From NCBI GenBank assembly GCA_018902385.1, contig JABSSW010000024.1, positions 558,001 through 622,000 on the forward strand: 64,000 bases of DNA, given 5' to 3'. Below the pieces are notes generated by a model. It was not told where the DNA came from. It saw only the letters and a program-made list of their open reading frames with translations, and did no database searches. This document shows positions 1 to 10,603 of the stretch, piece after piece; the first letter of the stretch is position 1; each line of letters opens with the position of its first letter. The DNA comes from Physcia stellaris. Taxonomy: Eukaryota > Ascomycota > Lecanoromycetes > Caliciales > Physciaceae. Made by a program: the position numbers and the translations under genes.

Positions 1-573
1 CTGAGACTTTGACCACCTTGAACCGCACACCGGGGATATCACCCTTAGCTTTTCCCTTCCGACCGAATCCAGCAAGGAGCACCTCATCGTTCTCATCCAC
101 GAAGTTCAGACAACCGTCATTCGGCACTATATTCCGCATCATTAGCACAAGCCAATCACGCCTCTCATCCTCCCAATGCTCCCAATGCTCCATTTGCCCC
201 TCCTTTCCTTTCGCATCCCCCCTTCCGGCCTCCTCTTCCCAAATCCCCAAACCTGGCCCCCTTCCTCAAACCCCAGAACGAAGCGACTGCTAATGAGAAT
301 GCAAAATCACATACCGAAAGCAGTAACCTTCTTCCCATTCTTAATCAACTGCACCCTGACACATTTCCGAATGGCGGAGTTCGGCTGCTTCGCTTCCACC
401 CCAACCTTCTCCAGCACAATCCCTTTAGCGTGTGAGGAGCCACCGAAAGGAGATGATTTGTAGGCTGTCCCGAGGAGACGTTTCTTGTAGTGCAGATCAG
501 CCCAGCGGCCTTCGCGGCGATGGTTGCGTAACTTGCGGGCGGCGTTGAGGCCGCGGGGCTTGCCTTTTCCCAT
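1..573 (-). CDS. RPS23: 40S ribosomal protein S23 (uS12), 5' part
   Basis: Small-subunit ribosomal protein uS12, which lines the decoding centre. Exon 573..315 starts [10 protein letters not shown] and ends KNGKKVTAF plus one base. A GTATGT donor at 314 opens an intron to 127, and exon 126..1 continues with [19 protein letters not shown]. The loop with KQPNSAIRK and the [16 protein letters not shown] stretch are highly conserved in eukaryotes. The last window codons read VKVS, so the C-terminal residues lie beyond the left edge, possibly after another intron. Upstream of the ATG, a GTAAGC donor near 632 and an acceptor before TTTGTCTCC near 592 suggest a 5'UTR intron, as is common in fungal ribosomal protein genes. 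Identification is certain; only the C-terminus is missing. Confidence 0.97.
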
Positions 574-871
574 TGTTGCTGGAGACAAACTGTCAGTGTG
601 AGGTTCTGAATGTTACCGAGGAATAAGCTTACCGGTGTGTGAGTGAGGAAGATCGGTATGTTGTGAGTCTTGCTTTGGAGGGAGCTACAATGGAGACTGG
701 AATGGTTTGGTGTGCGTTCGCTTGCACTAGCGCGTTTTTCGGAGCTGCAGGCCGTCAATCCGCTAACTTACGATGCTCTGGCGCTCCGTTCGTAATCAAT
801 TCAATGCTTGGAGAATTCTCTCAAGCATGATCGATCGATAACCTCTATCGTACGTGGGAATTGTATCAGCA

Positions 872-1651
872 ATGTCGACCCTCGCCCCACCCAGCACGAC
901 CCGCCACCCCGATCGCGCCCCGCCACCTTCTCTCTTCCTCGGACCACCCTCCCGCAACACCTCCGCCATCTCCCTCTCCCTCACATCTCCGCCTTCAACC
1001 AGTACTCCCCCTCAAAACCGCGACCCCCTCCTCCGCACTCGCTCCAATCAGCCCGCCCAATCCCCTCTCTCCACCCGCAGCGCTCTCGAATCCAAACCCT
1101 CCTTCATCCGCTCCCGAGTCCCCAATGCTGCTTCCCATACCCATACTTCCTCGGCGTCTCAAGCCGCACAACCTCAGTCTGAAGGCGACTGTACTGATGC
1201 GCTGTGGGCGGAGATGCAAGCTACCCTTGCGGAAGTCGAGCTTAGTGCCTTTAGCAGCACGCATGTGTTTGGGGCGGCGCATTCAGCGGCGTTGGAGGAG
1301 TTGAGGGGAGCACAGGTGGAGCTGGCGAGGGCTTGGGGGCGGAATGAGGGGGATGATGGGGGTGAGGAGAGGGGTGGTGGGCTTGGTGGAGGAAGGGAGA
1401 GGGATAAAGAGAAGGGGAAGGGGAAAGGAGAGGGAAAGGACGAGGATGATGAGGAGGAGGGGGACATCCTGTCGGCAAGAAAAAGGAGGGAGGCGAATGA
1501 GAGATTCTTTCGGAAGGTGCAGGAGGGGGTGGAGGATGTGGTTGGGAGACTTGAGACGGTGGCCGGGGCAATGGGAAGGGTGGAGAGGGAGAGTAGGGAG
1601 ATCTGGTCGAGCGGGAGTGAGAGTCTTGACACAGGGTCTATTACTTCATGA
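872..1651 (+). CDS. Unrecognised fungal protein, disordered with helical C-terminus
   Basis: Single exon of 259 aa from the ATG at 872; the frame is open upstream only to a GTG at 854. Residues 1 to about 105 are Ser/Pro/Thr-rich and probably disordered. A segment near residue 110 starting LWAEMQATLAEVE looks helical and conserved in style. A Gly/Glu/Lys-rich low-complexity linker (purine-rich DNA, about 1340-1480) leads to a second helical stretch (ANERFFRKVQEGVEDVVGRL) near the C-terminus. It resembles a small fungal family of unknown function that I cannot name with confidence. It is divergent from RPS23 with roughly 300 bp between start codons. Confidence 0.6.
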   Translation: MSTLAPPSTTRHPDRAPPPSLFLGPPSRNTSAISLSLTSPPSTSTPPQNRDPLLRTRSNQPAQSPLSTRSALESKPSFIRSRVPNAASHTHTSSASQAAQPQSEGDCTDALWAEMQATLAEVELSAFSSTHVFGAAHSAALEELRGAQVELARAWGRNEGDDGGEERGGGLGGGRERDKEKGKGKGEGKDEDDEEEGDILSARKRREANERFFRKVQEGVEDVVGRLETVAGAMGRVERESREIWSSGSESLDTGSITS

Positions 1652-2030
1652 TTGGACCGGTGGCCCGACGGACAAGGTTTGAGTGGTCCTTCTTTGTTGG
1701 CTCTACTTGTATGTGCTAAATGCTACACGCCACCAGACTCCAAAGTTTTATGGGAAGAAAGAAATCTCATATTCGTGCGTAGTCATGGTTTATGGTGGGA
1801 AACCAAGCACGGGCTACCTAAACTGTAAGAGGCGGAAGATCAAGGCAAGCCAATCGTATCTCTTACTATGTATACGAGGTGTAAGATCTGCGGTTTTGGT
1901 GCTTCAGACATCTGCTGTATAATGCAGCCAGTACAAAAAGTCGAAGCGGACATGCCCTGGCTATTCAGAGCCGCTCGACCTCGTCTTACGGGAATTTAGA
2001 GTAGAGGGAAAGCAAAGAAGAAACCGCAGA
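1652..2030. other. Intergenic, nothing recognised
   Basis: 3' flank of the preceding gene and the start of the transcription factor relic. I see no supportable gene or repeat. Confidence 0.6.
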
Positions 2031-3550
2031 TTGATTTCACCACCAGACCCCAGCCCTTCATGCACGAAAAATGCTCGAAATCATCAGATTACACGAAGAT
2101 CATGGTCTCCGCTCCTATTACCCGAGCTCTCGTCCTTCACCAACGAGGATGTGGCACTATCAAGGATTTTCGACAGTTTTGCGTTCACTCCTTGGCATCC
2201 GGAGACCGTAAGAGGGTACATGGAATCCTTACTGTCACTGTATACGGCCGCCCGAACTGGTACATGACTGCATCAAGCAGTCCGTTCCGTGTCCCTAGCA
2301 ATAGTGGGAGCGACCTCAGATATACTCGAGATCGTATTCTTGCACGAGCTACATTAAGCAAGACCTTACAATCCAGAAATCAAGCGATCGAGGACCCAGA
2401 AGAGTCTGTGAAGGACGAGATTTTGCTCTGGGTAATGCTGCTTGGTTTATACGAGGTTCGTCTGATTACCCAACAGTAGACAGACGTCTTCGAGGATGTC
2501 CCAATACACACGTTCTCCGGAATGAACACTCTTACGGCGATCCTGCGTCCCACCTCTACTTCCTGATACTGAAAGAGAACAAGTAGTGAAGTCGTCACTG
2601 ACTCTTGGATACAGCGTGTTGCCTCGATCGCGGAGGCTTCAGCCTTGTCAGACTCTCATGACGCTCGGGCTGTAGCTGTGGTGAAGCATTGGGGAATACA
2701 GCGGGTCACTCGATCGAAAATTGCTATTACATTGTTCAATGCTGTTCATGCACAAGTCGTACGTTTTTGGCCATCGCTCGCGAATACCATATGGGTCTGC
2801 TAAGTTATGATAGGTTGACGGTGCGGTCGAAGAGTCTGTTCCAGTAAGACACAGTTGGTGGATTGCGCAAAACTCTCTGATGGCGTTCCCCAAACTATGG
2901 CAACCGTATTGAATCCGAATTTCACGACAATAGCATTCTTGTGTAGGATTGCTATATCTACTTGGGTATCTTGTGCTTCAAGACCGTGTTCCATCTCCTC
3001 TGGTAGACGCTCTCGAAGTCAATGAGCAGCTCAGCGATTGATCTCGATCTGTACCTACGGAGTGACATTGGGATACCACGACTTGAGATTTCTGCTGACG
3101 TTCCTCGAGAGAAATTCGCATACAACGGAATGGCGGACGTGTACTACGACACTTTCGAGGCAGGAATCTGGAACTTCTTTTGTGCTATAAGGACCAATGT
3201 TCTGATGATTGCACTCAATTGTTTCTCTGCGATCTACATGCCCTGCCACGGACAATTGGCCGACAAGAGACAATCGGTCATCGAAGACCTACAAAGCCTC
3301 GTCGACGACATTTGTGGGAGCATACCTTTTCATCTTGGGTTGAAGATGATTCCAGGGTATGATGACGATCCCAGTGTCGAGTTCCGGCTGCTGGATCAAG
3401 TGGCTGGGCTTTGACAGAACCCTGCAATGAATCTTTAGCTGTTGCCATGGAGGTACCATGCACAAGCCATGGTCAGCGTGAATGGTCGCTGGCGCAATTC
3501 TCACGTACCGCCGGTTTACAATGCTGCACGAGAAGTGAGGATGAAAAACC
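2031..3550 (+). pseudogene. Relic of a Zn2Cys6-type fungal transcription factor
   Basis: Scattered plus-strand segments match the middle and C-terminal regions of fungal C6 transcription factors. At about 2340-2460 the translation AIEDPEESVKDEILLWVM followed by LLGLYE matches the usual DP-S-DE-LLA-LLLGLYE helix. At 3022-3414, DVYYDTFEAGIWNFFCAIR and then LVDDICGSIPFHLG match the late conserved motifs of the family. Stops and frame changes separate these blocks (for example TAG at 2477 and the TGA closing 3412-3414). No zinc cluster is visible in front. Downstream, LLPWRYHAQAMVSVNGRWRN fits the following conserved block, but in another frame. I infer a decayed gene rather than a spliced one, because no sensible introns join the blocks. 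Confidence 0.55.
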
Positions 3551-4156
3551 CGCAGCAGTGAGATCCTGCATCTTCCAGCTCTGTTTCACTCGAAGCCACC
3601 GCTTACACGAAGTAAGGAAGAAACAGAACGCTACATGCGAGATTTGATAATCGATGGGTGGGACACTTTGGTTCTAGGTGGTACTTGGCTGAAGACTAAC
3701 AAGAGCAAGGCCCGGCCCCGAATTGCCCCTAGAGCTTTCCGCTGCCGGGAGCCCGTAACTGGGAAGCCTACCTCATGCCATCCTCCACCAGTGCATGGGA
3801 TATCAGCATACAACCTGGGATGGTGTCTCAAGCTTGTGGTTTGCCTTTCAACAGTGAAGTTGACGGGGTGGAAGAATACGAGAGTAAGGCACATCACACA
3901 CAGAGTCTTAGCTTCTCATGACTCGAATATTTTGGGCCTTCACATTTAACTAGTCTTTAGTGACCAAGTTTGTAAAGTGTCAAAAGCAAGAGCTTCACAA
4001 GCGAGGCCTACTGACTCAAGTATAAGGAGTCTTTACACAATCAGCACTGAAGCCACTGTATTTATACGCTTGAACTTCTCATTTAAGACCTCTCTCTCTT
4101 GCCATCCTCGGTGTGTTTTGACAAGCAATCACGGCATTTACAAGTCAACATCGATC
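3551..4156. other. Intergenic, promoter side of BTB gene 1
   Basis: No gene supported. A TATA-like TATTTATAC near 4059-4067 lies about 90 bp before the BTB start codon. Confidence 0.5.
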
Positions 4157-5012
4157 ATGGCCGCTCAGGCTGAATCTAAATCTGGCTCTCCTACAGATCT
4201 AATCTCCAGGACTCGCGTCTCTAGGTAAATAGCAAGTCTTCTGTGGCCACTTGTTCACGTTGCAGGGTTGTGATCACCAGAACGAGCGTTTGCTGATGTT
4301 GACATAACAGAGAAATGTTGGGTAGCATTGTTCAACTCAAAGTTGGGCCTAAGAAGCAACTCTTTCATATTCATAAAGGCCTACTCTGCAGCGCTGCTGC
4401 GTACTTCAGAGCTGCTTTGGAAGGGGGATTCAAAGAGGTATGTGATCAACTCTCCGTACTCTTAATCATAAATCCAACTACGGCAAGCGAAGCCTTCATA
4501 AGCTGACTGAAAATTCTGAGCAGGCCCGAGAGCAGAAGATCCAGATGCCGGAGGAGGACCCTGCAGCGTTCCAACGCTTCCAACTCTGGCTGTACACTGG
4601 AAGCTTGATTGAACTTTCAGCAAATGAGGAAGACCGACCTACATGGCACACCATTTTCAGTTTATATTCAATGGCAGAACGTCTAGGTATCCCTGAACTT
4701 CAGAACGATGTTATCGACACAATCATAGACCTACGCTACAAACTCAAAGAAATAGCTGTTGGCTGGGCCGATAAGGTCTATTCCGAAACGATGGAAAACT
4801 CGCCCCTACGACGACTTCTTGTTAGGCTGTTGACGGAGTCTCGTCTTGATCTAAACGATCCCGAATGGATCATTAGGGACCTGGATCACTACCCTTTGGA
4901 GTTCCTTCGCGACGTTATCTTAGCGCAGCACGAGCAGTTAACAGCTAGACCCCTGAAGTCTACAGATTTTAAGAAACACCGAAAGGACTTCCATGTACCG
5001 GTAAAAACCTGA
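4157..5012 (+). CDS. BTB/POZ domain protein, tandem copy 1
   Basis: Three exons: 4157-4224, 4311-4437, 4524-5012, giving 227 aa. The splice phases give ...VSR-EMLG... and ...GGFKE-AREQKIQMPEEDP. The BTB core starts near residue 27 (SIVQLKVGPKKQLFHIHKGL), with the typical AAYFRAALEGGFKE and then FQRFQLWLYTGSL. The C-terminal half (AERLGIPELQNDVIDTIIDL, DHYPLEFLRDVILAQ, KDFHVPV) is shared with the next two genes. Such short BTB proteins are numerous in Pezizomycotina, and their partners are usually unknown (some fungal BTB proteins act as cullin-3 adaptors). It is the first of three tandem paralogues with the same gene layout, so local duplication is clear. Confidence 0.85.
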
Positions 5013-5584
5013 TGCGAGCCTGGGGAAAAGCTATGGAAAGCGATGCTGAGTGGTTCTGGGATCGCGACATCGAGATCTTAGAGATCATCGAGGAATCTTA
5101 CATACTCAGTCTCTGCCAGATCTTTGGCTGCTTGATCGACTGTACGGTAATTTGGTCTCCTTGATGTAGCCTAATTCATATGATAGCGGTATGCTTGTAG
5201 CAATACCTTTTAATTACCTTGATCAGACGTCCTTGGATTGCCGCGAAATGCGAGATTGACTAGATCTTCACACTCGACCCAGGACTCCGAGTCCCCGACT
5301 GTGGAAGTGACGTGAAGCAGATAAAGACCCAGACACGTTGATTAAAGAGGAGTCCTCAAAATTAGTCTTCAGCACAAAAGATTGATACCACAGAAGGCCT
5401 CCTCTCCATCAACACTGAATACATCCAATGCTCACCTCCAGCCTAAGATACTCACTCTTTCACCTATAGATGCTCATGCACTCCCCTCACTCAGCATCGT
5501 TATTCTAATCCTTTAAATGATCATTGCGTCAGAAACGCAAAACTGAGCTTGAGTACTTTTTCTCAGCCTCAATTTTCTCGAGCT
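5013..5584. other. Intergenic between BTB copies 1 and 2
   Basis: No gene or RNA supported. It contains the 3' flank of copy 1 and the presumptive promoter of copy 2. Confidence 0.5.
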
Positions 5585-6451
5585 ATGGAGGTCAAGCATC
5601 CTAAGGTCATCAAGCATCGTGTTTCTTTGTAAGCAGAATTCCGATGTTCTTCCAAGGCTGTGTACTCGCCGTCACTGAGCTGAAGCCACTGCAGCGAGCA
5701 TTTGCTAATGCACAAACAGGGACATGCTCGACACAATGGTACAGATAGAAGTTGGCCCTACGAAAACGGTCTTTCAATTGCATAAGGGTCTTCTGTGTAA
5801 CGTCGCTGCGTACTTTAGAGCCGCGCTGGAGGGAGCCTTTATTGAAGTAGGTCACTATCCAACGGACCAAGATCAGTTTTCATCAAGGACTAACGCCAGG
5901 ATTAACTTGACTACTGACAACAGGCCCAGCAACAAAAGATCGAGATGCCAGATGAGGATCCTGAGATATTCAAGCGTTTCCAATACTGGCTGTACACTGG
6001 AAGCCTTCTCGACGACACAATACCGGGCGGTGATATCCTCATGCCGTCAGTCTTGGCAGATATATTTATCTTCGCTGAAGCTCGAGGTATTCCGTCACTT
6101 CAAAATGCCGCTATCGACGCTCTGATCGATCAGCGATATCTGTCCCCTCCTCGATTGCCTCATCGCTGTCTCCACCGAATTTACGATAACACTCCTGAGG
6201 ACTCTCCTTTGCGTAAGCTTGTCGTGGCGATGTATGCGGACGGCTCCGTCCAGTTGACGAATGCTTGTTGGATGTCTACACAGAATTTAAAAGACTACCC
6301 ATCAGAGTTTTTGCGCGACATAATCTGCGTGCAATACACGCGATTAGCAGCTTTCAAGGTTGTCGGGAAGGATTTCAAAGGGTTGCGAGAAGACTTCCAT
6401 GTCCCAGTTGCAAATGATTCTGGTTCTCAACCAAAAGCGGGGGAAGTGTGA
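5585..6451 (+). CDS. BTB/POZ domain protein, tandem copy 2
   Basis: Three exons: 5585-5628, 5720-5846, 5924-6451, giving 232 aa. The start is the ATG of MEVKHPKVIKHRVS, whose phase-2 donor joins to DMLDTMVQIEVGP. Exon 2 is 127 nt, exactly as in copy 1, and both introns sit at the same codons. The BTB core (VQIEVGPTKTVFQLHKGLLC, AAYFRAALEGAF, FKRFQYWLYTGSLL) and the C-terminal part (ARGIPSLQNAAIDALI, DYPSEFLRDIICVQ, REDFHVPV) align with copy 1. The C-terminus adds about 12 residues. Function is unknown beyond a probable protein-interaction role. Confidence 0.86.
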
Positions 6452-6836
6452 ACGCCGTATCAACCTTCAAAAGTCATGATGGTTTGTGGAGTTTTCACTA
6501 AGGTCCTCTTCACAAGGTTTGGAGAAGCAAGGCTTGTAGACCGAAGTGCAAGGTCATTTGACAGGTCCCGTAGGTATCAAATCGCCAATCTATCACAGGT
6601 CAATTTTGCCAGAACAGCGCTGTCTCCTTGTGACAGAAAAGAAAATTCTGAGTGGTCAATTCTTGAATCAGCCGTATCTGACACATGCTCTAGACTGGCT
6701 TGTAGAATAGTTACGCGTCAATAGTGGAGCAGAGATTTCTCCAACGAGCTTATATATTGAAGATGCAGCTCACCATATATAGCATTCTTGACACAAAACC
6801 ACTCACCACTTTTGCTCATACTAGGTATCTTTAAGT
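6452..6836. other. Intergenic between BTB copies 2 and 3
   Basis: No gene supported. TATA-like runs near 6748-6756 and 6773-6781 precede copy 3 and look like a surviving promoter. Confidence 0.45.
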
Positions 6837-7695
6837 ATGTCCAGCTTCCGAAAACCCCAACCTCTCCAGCGCCACATCAGCCATCTCAGCAAACGCCTGA
6901 AACGTAATATCTTCGACAGCATTGTCCATATAACGGTCGACCCAGAACAAGAGATCTTCAAACTCCATAACGCCTCCCCGTTCTTCAAGGCCGCGCTCGA
7001 GGGCAAATTTGTCGAATCGACGAATCAGCCTATCAATATGCCAGAGGATGTTGTCGTAATGTTCAAACACCTTCAGATGTAGCTGTAAGCAGACACCTTG
7101 CTGGAAGCCGGGGAAAAGCCGTCGGTAATACTTTCGCAGACTTTGCCAGACATCTAAGGTGACTATATGGGGTGTTGTGGAGATAAAAAGCTGGGCTTGC
7201 TGATCGAGGATTATGATAGCTTTCACAGAGGTCCACCTTATACTAGATCTCCAGAATGCTGCCATGGACGCCATGTTCCACAAGCATGAGCTTCTCCACT
7301 GGTAACCCAATGATAAAGATATCTCCATCATGTACGCAAAAACGCTTCCTACCTCTCCCATCCGTCGATGGATTGTCGATGTGATGGCCATGTGGTGCAA
7401 CATATTGTCTGACCGCTGGTGGGACGGACTCAGCTATCCTACCGAATTCCTCGTCGAGCTGATCCGAGAATTGTATGGACAAAAATAGGCTTTCTTGGCA
7501 AGGCCTCGTAGGATCATCGACCCCAACAAGAAGCCGTTCAGAGCAGAGAATTGTTACATACGATTCCCGGTGGAAGGAGCGTCGCAGAAGGCGTCCAAGG
7601 CCTCGAACAAGCCGCCGTCTCCGATACCACAGACTGATCATTTTAACAGTGACGTCCCCCAAGTTAAATTGATATATAATTGGAAAGCATCCTGA
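6837..7695 (+). pseudogene. BTB/POZ domain gene, tandem copy 3, broken
   Basis: A third paralogue with the same blocks: IFDSIVHITVDPEQEIFKLH, FFKAALEGKFVES and PEDVVVMFKHLQM. The stop TAG then stands where copies 1 and 2 have Trp (FQLWLY, FQYWLY), and a TAA follows two codons later. Further on come LQNAAMDAMFHKHELLHW then a stop, LSYPTEFLVELIRELYGQK then a stop, and finally PFRAENCYIRFPVEG, matching the DFHVP end. The exon 2/3 intron of the intact copies appears lost or degraded. Several independent in-frame stops make decay more likely than a missed intron. The short first ORF could still be transcribed. Confidence 0.7.
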
Positions 7696-8061
7696 CGATA
7701 ATTTTCTGTACGTTTAAACCATGGCTTGTGGACATCACCGGTGAAATCCAACTTTGACCAAGACGGTGGAAAGGGAAAGATAGCAATGTCTCCCACGGGT
7801 AAAGTGGTGACAGTGAGCGGTACTGTCAGCAGTGACCAATCTATCGCAATCTTTATTCTATAGTGCTTGCAAATCAGCATAACCACCACGATAAGCACCG
7901 GGAAATAAAGCTATGTTGCGAGCGCTGCTTCAAGGACATACTAATGATCGAACTATCATCACATTCAAGGGTACTTAGGGTATCTCCTTAGCATATAATC
8001 ATATACCTATGCTCGGCCAACTCCGTCGCTATGCTCCCAACCGAAATCTATCTTCAATAGC
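7696..8061. other. Intergenic, nothing recognised
   Basis: Convergent space between the BTB relic and TAF13. No gene or structured element seen. Confidence 0.5.
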
Positions 8062-8681
8062 TTAGTTCACTTCGTCAGCCTTCTCAGCGTCTTTAGCTTC
8101 AGCCTTCTTAGACCTCTTAGAACCACGTTCTAAATTCTCCTTGCCTTCTGGAATGTCGAACTGCTTGCGTGCATCCTGCAACCCCCAAAAGAGTTAGCAA
8201 TATTCTCAATATCCAATATCCAATACCTGCGTAACGTCGATCTCCAAATCCCGCTATCATTCCGGCCCTCCCCCCCTTCCGCCCAAACCCAGCAGCCACA
8301 GAATCTACGACCCGCAAGTCCACCCACCTTCAAAGCCCGATCCATACTCAACAACTCCTGCACCCGCCCCAGCATGGCCTCATCCCCCTAATCGCGAACT
8401 TGAAATCATCGACCTTGACCTTCTGCCGCCCAGAGAGGTTGGCGACTTGATTCGCCTTATGGCAGGTCTCGATCACGAAGTCCGTCGCGAGCTCGTCGAG
8501 CACGCGCACGGTTTCATCCAGGGGGTCTTTGACGTCGCCGAAGGCGTAGAGGTAGGTGCGTACTGAGGAAGGAGTTAATTTTCGAGCTGGGTGGTATGGA
8601 GGTGGAAAGGGTGAGGGTACTCTCGGACTCGAAATTCAGCTGGCCTTTGTGGCGGGCTGCGCGGGCGCGGGGTTCGGTCAT
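8062..8681 (-). CDS. TAF13: TFIID subunit 13 (TAF13), with apparent 1-nt frameshift
   Basis: Histone-fold subunit of TFIID, which pairs with TAF11 in RNA polymerase II pre-initiation complexes. Exons on the minus strand: 8681-8621 (MTEPRARAARHKGQLNFESE), 8562-8328 and 8175-8062. The joined sequence reads RTYLYAFGDVKDPLDETVRV, then LDELATDFVIETCHKANQVA, then RQKVKVDDFKFAIR, the TAF13 histone fold. At 8384-8388 a run of five C (G on the coding strand) breaks the frame. One more base restores AIRGDEAMLGRVQELLSMDR and a 136-aa protein ending KAEAKDAEKADEVN. The second intron has a GTGGGT donor. I take the shift to be an assembly error rather than a real lesion, because everything after it is conserved. 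Confidence 0.85.
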
Positions 8682-9952
8682 GGTGAAGGGAGAGGTAAGT
8701 AGAAAGAAGCTCCTCTTTACGAATCGTATGGTTTATGGAAGGATTTGGAAGACCTGTGGAAATCCCATGGAAATTTTGGATTCAGGCAGTGATTACCAGG
8801 TGTCAAGCAAGGACTCAAATGAGCTTGCTACATCTCCAATATCATATATACGTGAAGTGAAGCATGCCTTGAAGTTAAGAAGAGCTTAAATTGGTTAGCA
8901 GCGGCTGTAGGGCCGTTCAGCCGCAATATAAGCCGGGGAGTGTCTTCTTCGACTTCAGTGATATCGAAAGACCGCAAACATCATGGACTGTCGCGAATAA
9001 ACCGTGTACGAGAAACAAAATGGTAACAGTTCCTAATATACTCCACAATGTTCATAGCTAAATCTCGAGCCAGTCTGCACTCTTCAACTTCCAGTCCCTC
9101 CTCTTGGCACTTCTGCTGCTGATATGTACGAGCGCGTACGCCCACTATGTTTTCCCTGGCATCATGGACAGGAACAGAGATGGGTCAGCCATCCTGCCCC
9201 CAATGTGAACTATCCGTTCGCCCTACTGAAATGCATCAGGGTCTTTGGGATCTTTTGGAAGTGCGCCAGGGTAGGGGAACGGCTGAGTCCATATGTTTCC
9301 ATATGTTGTATTATCATGGCCGTATGTTTCGATTCTCAACGGTTGTTTGTAGCTTCTAACAGGGTGCGAATAGGCTTCTTTGATGGCTAGTTCTTGAGAG
9401 CAGCGTGGTTTTTCGTTGGGGGAGGCATAGCGTGGAGTTTAGGGCGCTCGGAGGTGAATTGGTGGAGAGTGTTGTGCTGTGATATCCATTTTGTTCACTG
9501 CATGGAGACTCTCTCATGATATGACAGTAATCAAAGTAAAACATGGTTTAAATTCCCATCAATCTGCGTGCGTACTCCGCACGAAGCTGAACCGTTCTAC
9601 TCACATACACTATGTGAGTTATAGAATATGCTGGATGAATTGCTCTGAACAGACTAAGGGTGTTGTCTTTCGTAAGAACTGACTGTAACCAGTGAAGGTC
9701 TGGGAATACAGTAGTAAGCACCCACCCACTTGGGGTCTTTTCTGACTCACCCCGAACAGATTTGAGAATATCATATCTCGAGAAAGTTTCCTTGTCATCG
9801 GACCACGAAAAGCCTTGATATCCTCACTTTCGCAAGCAATTTCCGAATATTCTAGAGTTACATCGGTGTATGTTATGCTGCTATATTCCGGTCGTCAACG
9901 ACGTGGTTCTAAACACGAAACCGCAACCTCAGCTTCGACTAGTAGAAGGTGC
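8682..9952. other. Long gap, nothing supported
   Basis: About 1.3 kb upstream of TAF13 and of the F-box-like gene. Short ORFs here start with non-ATG codons or show no family resemblance. The divergent promoters presumably lie here. Confidence 0.5.
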
Positions 9953-10603
9953 ATGGCTATGCAACCCTTCATGTTCATGAGTTTGCCTCCAGAACTCCGT
10001 CTTGAGGTTTACAAAATACTCCTCCAGATGGGCCGTGGCGGCTCTTGTAACCCACAAATCTTAGCAACATGCCGAGACATCCACAAGGAAGCTATGCACC
10101 TTTTATACTCTCTCAACCTCGTTAAATTGATCATCGGGCCCAGTGGGATCTTTGACATCTTTGTTTATCCTGTCAATTTTTACTCACCTGGGACACATAG
10201 AGCGCGATTTAGGCGCACAATTTCCCCAGAGATTAGAAATACAATATTGGAAAACCCCTTTCAATCAACAGTCCTCGGTCGCTGCGAGCAAATTTTCATC
10301 CACATTGGTTTAGGTTGGCGGGATCACAATGTCGAGAAATATGAAGAGCTAAGGCGTACTATGAGGGCGGTTTGCAACGCTTTATCAGCAAATGCCTCAC
10401 TCAAATTTGTGACGGTGGATGATACAACCAGACTTCGCGATGAGGTGATAAAGGAGACATCGCTATCTATTGGCTTCCAACTCAGTCCTCTGCGCACGAT
10501 TCGGGGATTAGAGGAGGTCTCGATCATAAGCCCAAAAACCCCTACGACAATGGTGGACTTGACAGCGCTCGTAATGTTAGGGCCAAGGCACCCGCCAGAA
10601 TGA
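9953..10603 (+). CDS. F-box-like fungal protein
   Basis: The open frame runs from 9815, but its first codon there is TTG. Plausible ATGs are at 9875 and 9953 (MAMQPFMFMSLPPEL); I use the second, giving 216 aa. The N-terminus SLPPELRLEVYKILLQM, followed by PQILATCRDIHKEAMHLLYS, is the usual pattern of fungal F-box/2EXR-type proteins, in which short N-terminal helices lead to a variable body. The remainder (GRCEQIFIHIGLGWRD and on) shows no known domain to me. A role as an SCF substrate adaptor is possible but not shown. Confidence 0.6.
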   Translation: MAMQPFMFMSLPPELRLEVYKILLQMGRGGSCNPQILATCRDIHKEAMHLLYSLNLVKLIIGPSGIFDIFVYPVNFYSPGTHRARFRRTISPEIRNTILENPFQSTVLGRCEQIFIHIGLGWRDHNVEKYEELRRTMRAVCNALSANASLKFVTVDDTTRLRDEVIKETSLSIGFQLSPLRTIRGLEEVSIISPKTPTTMVDLTALVMLGPRHPPE

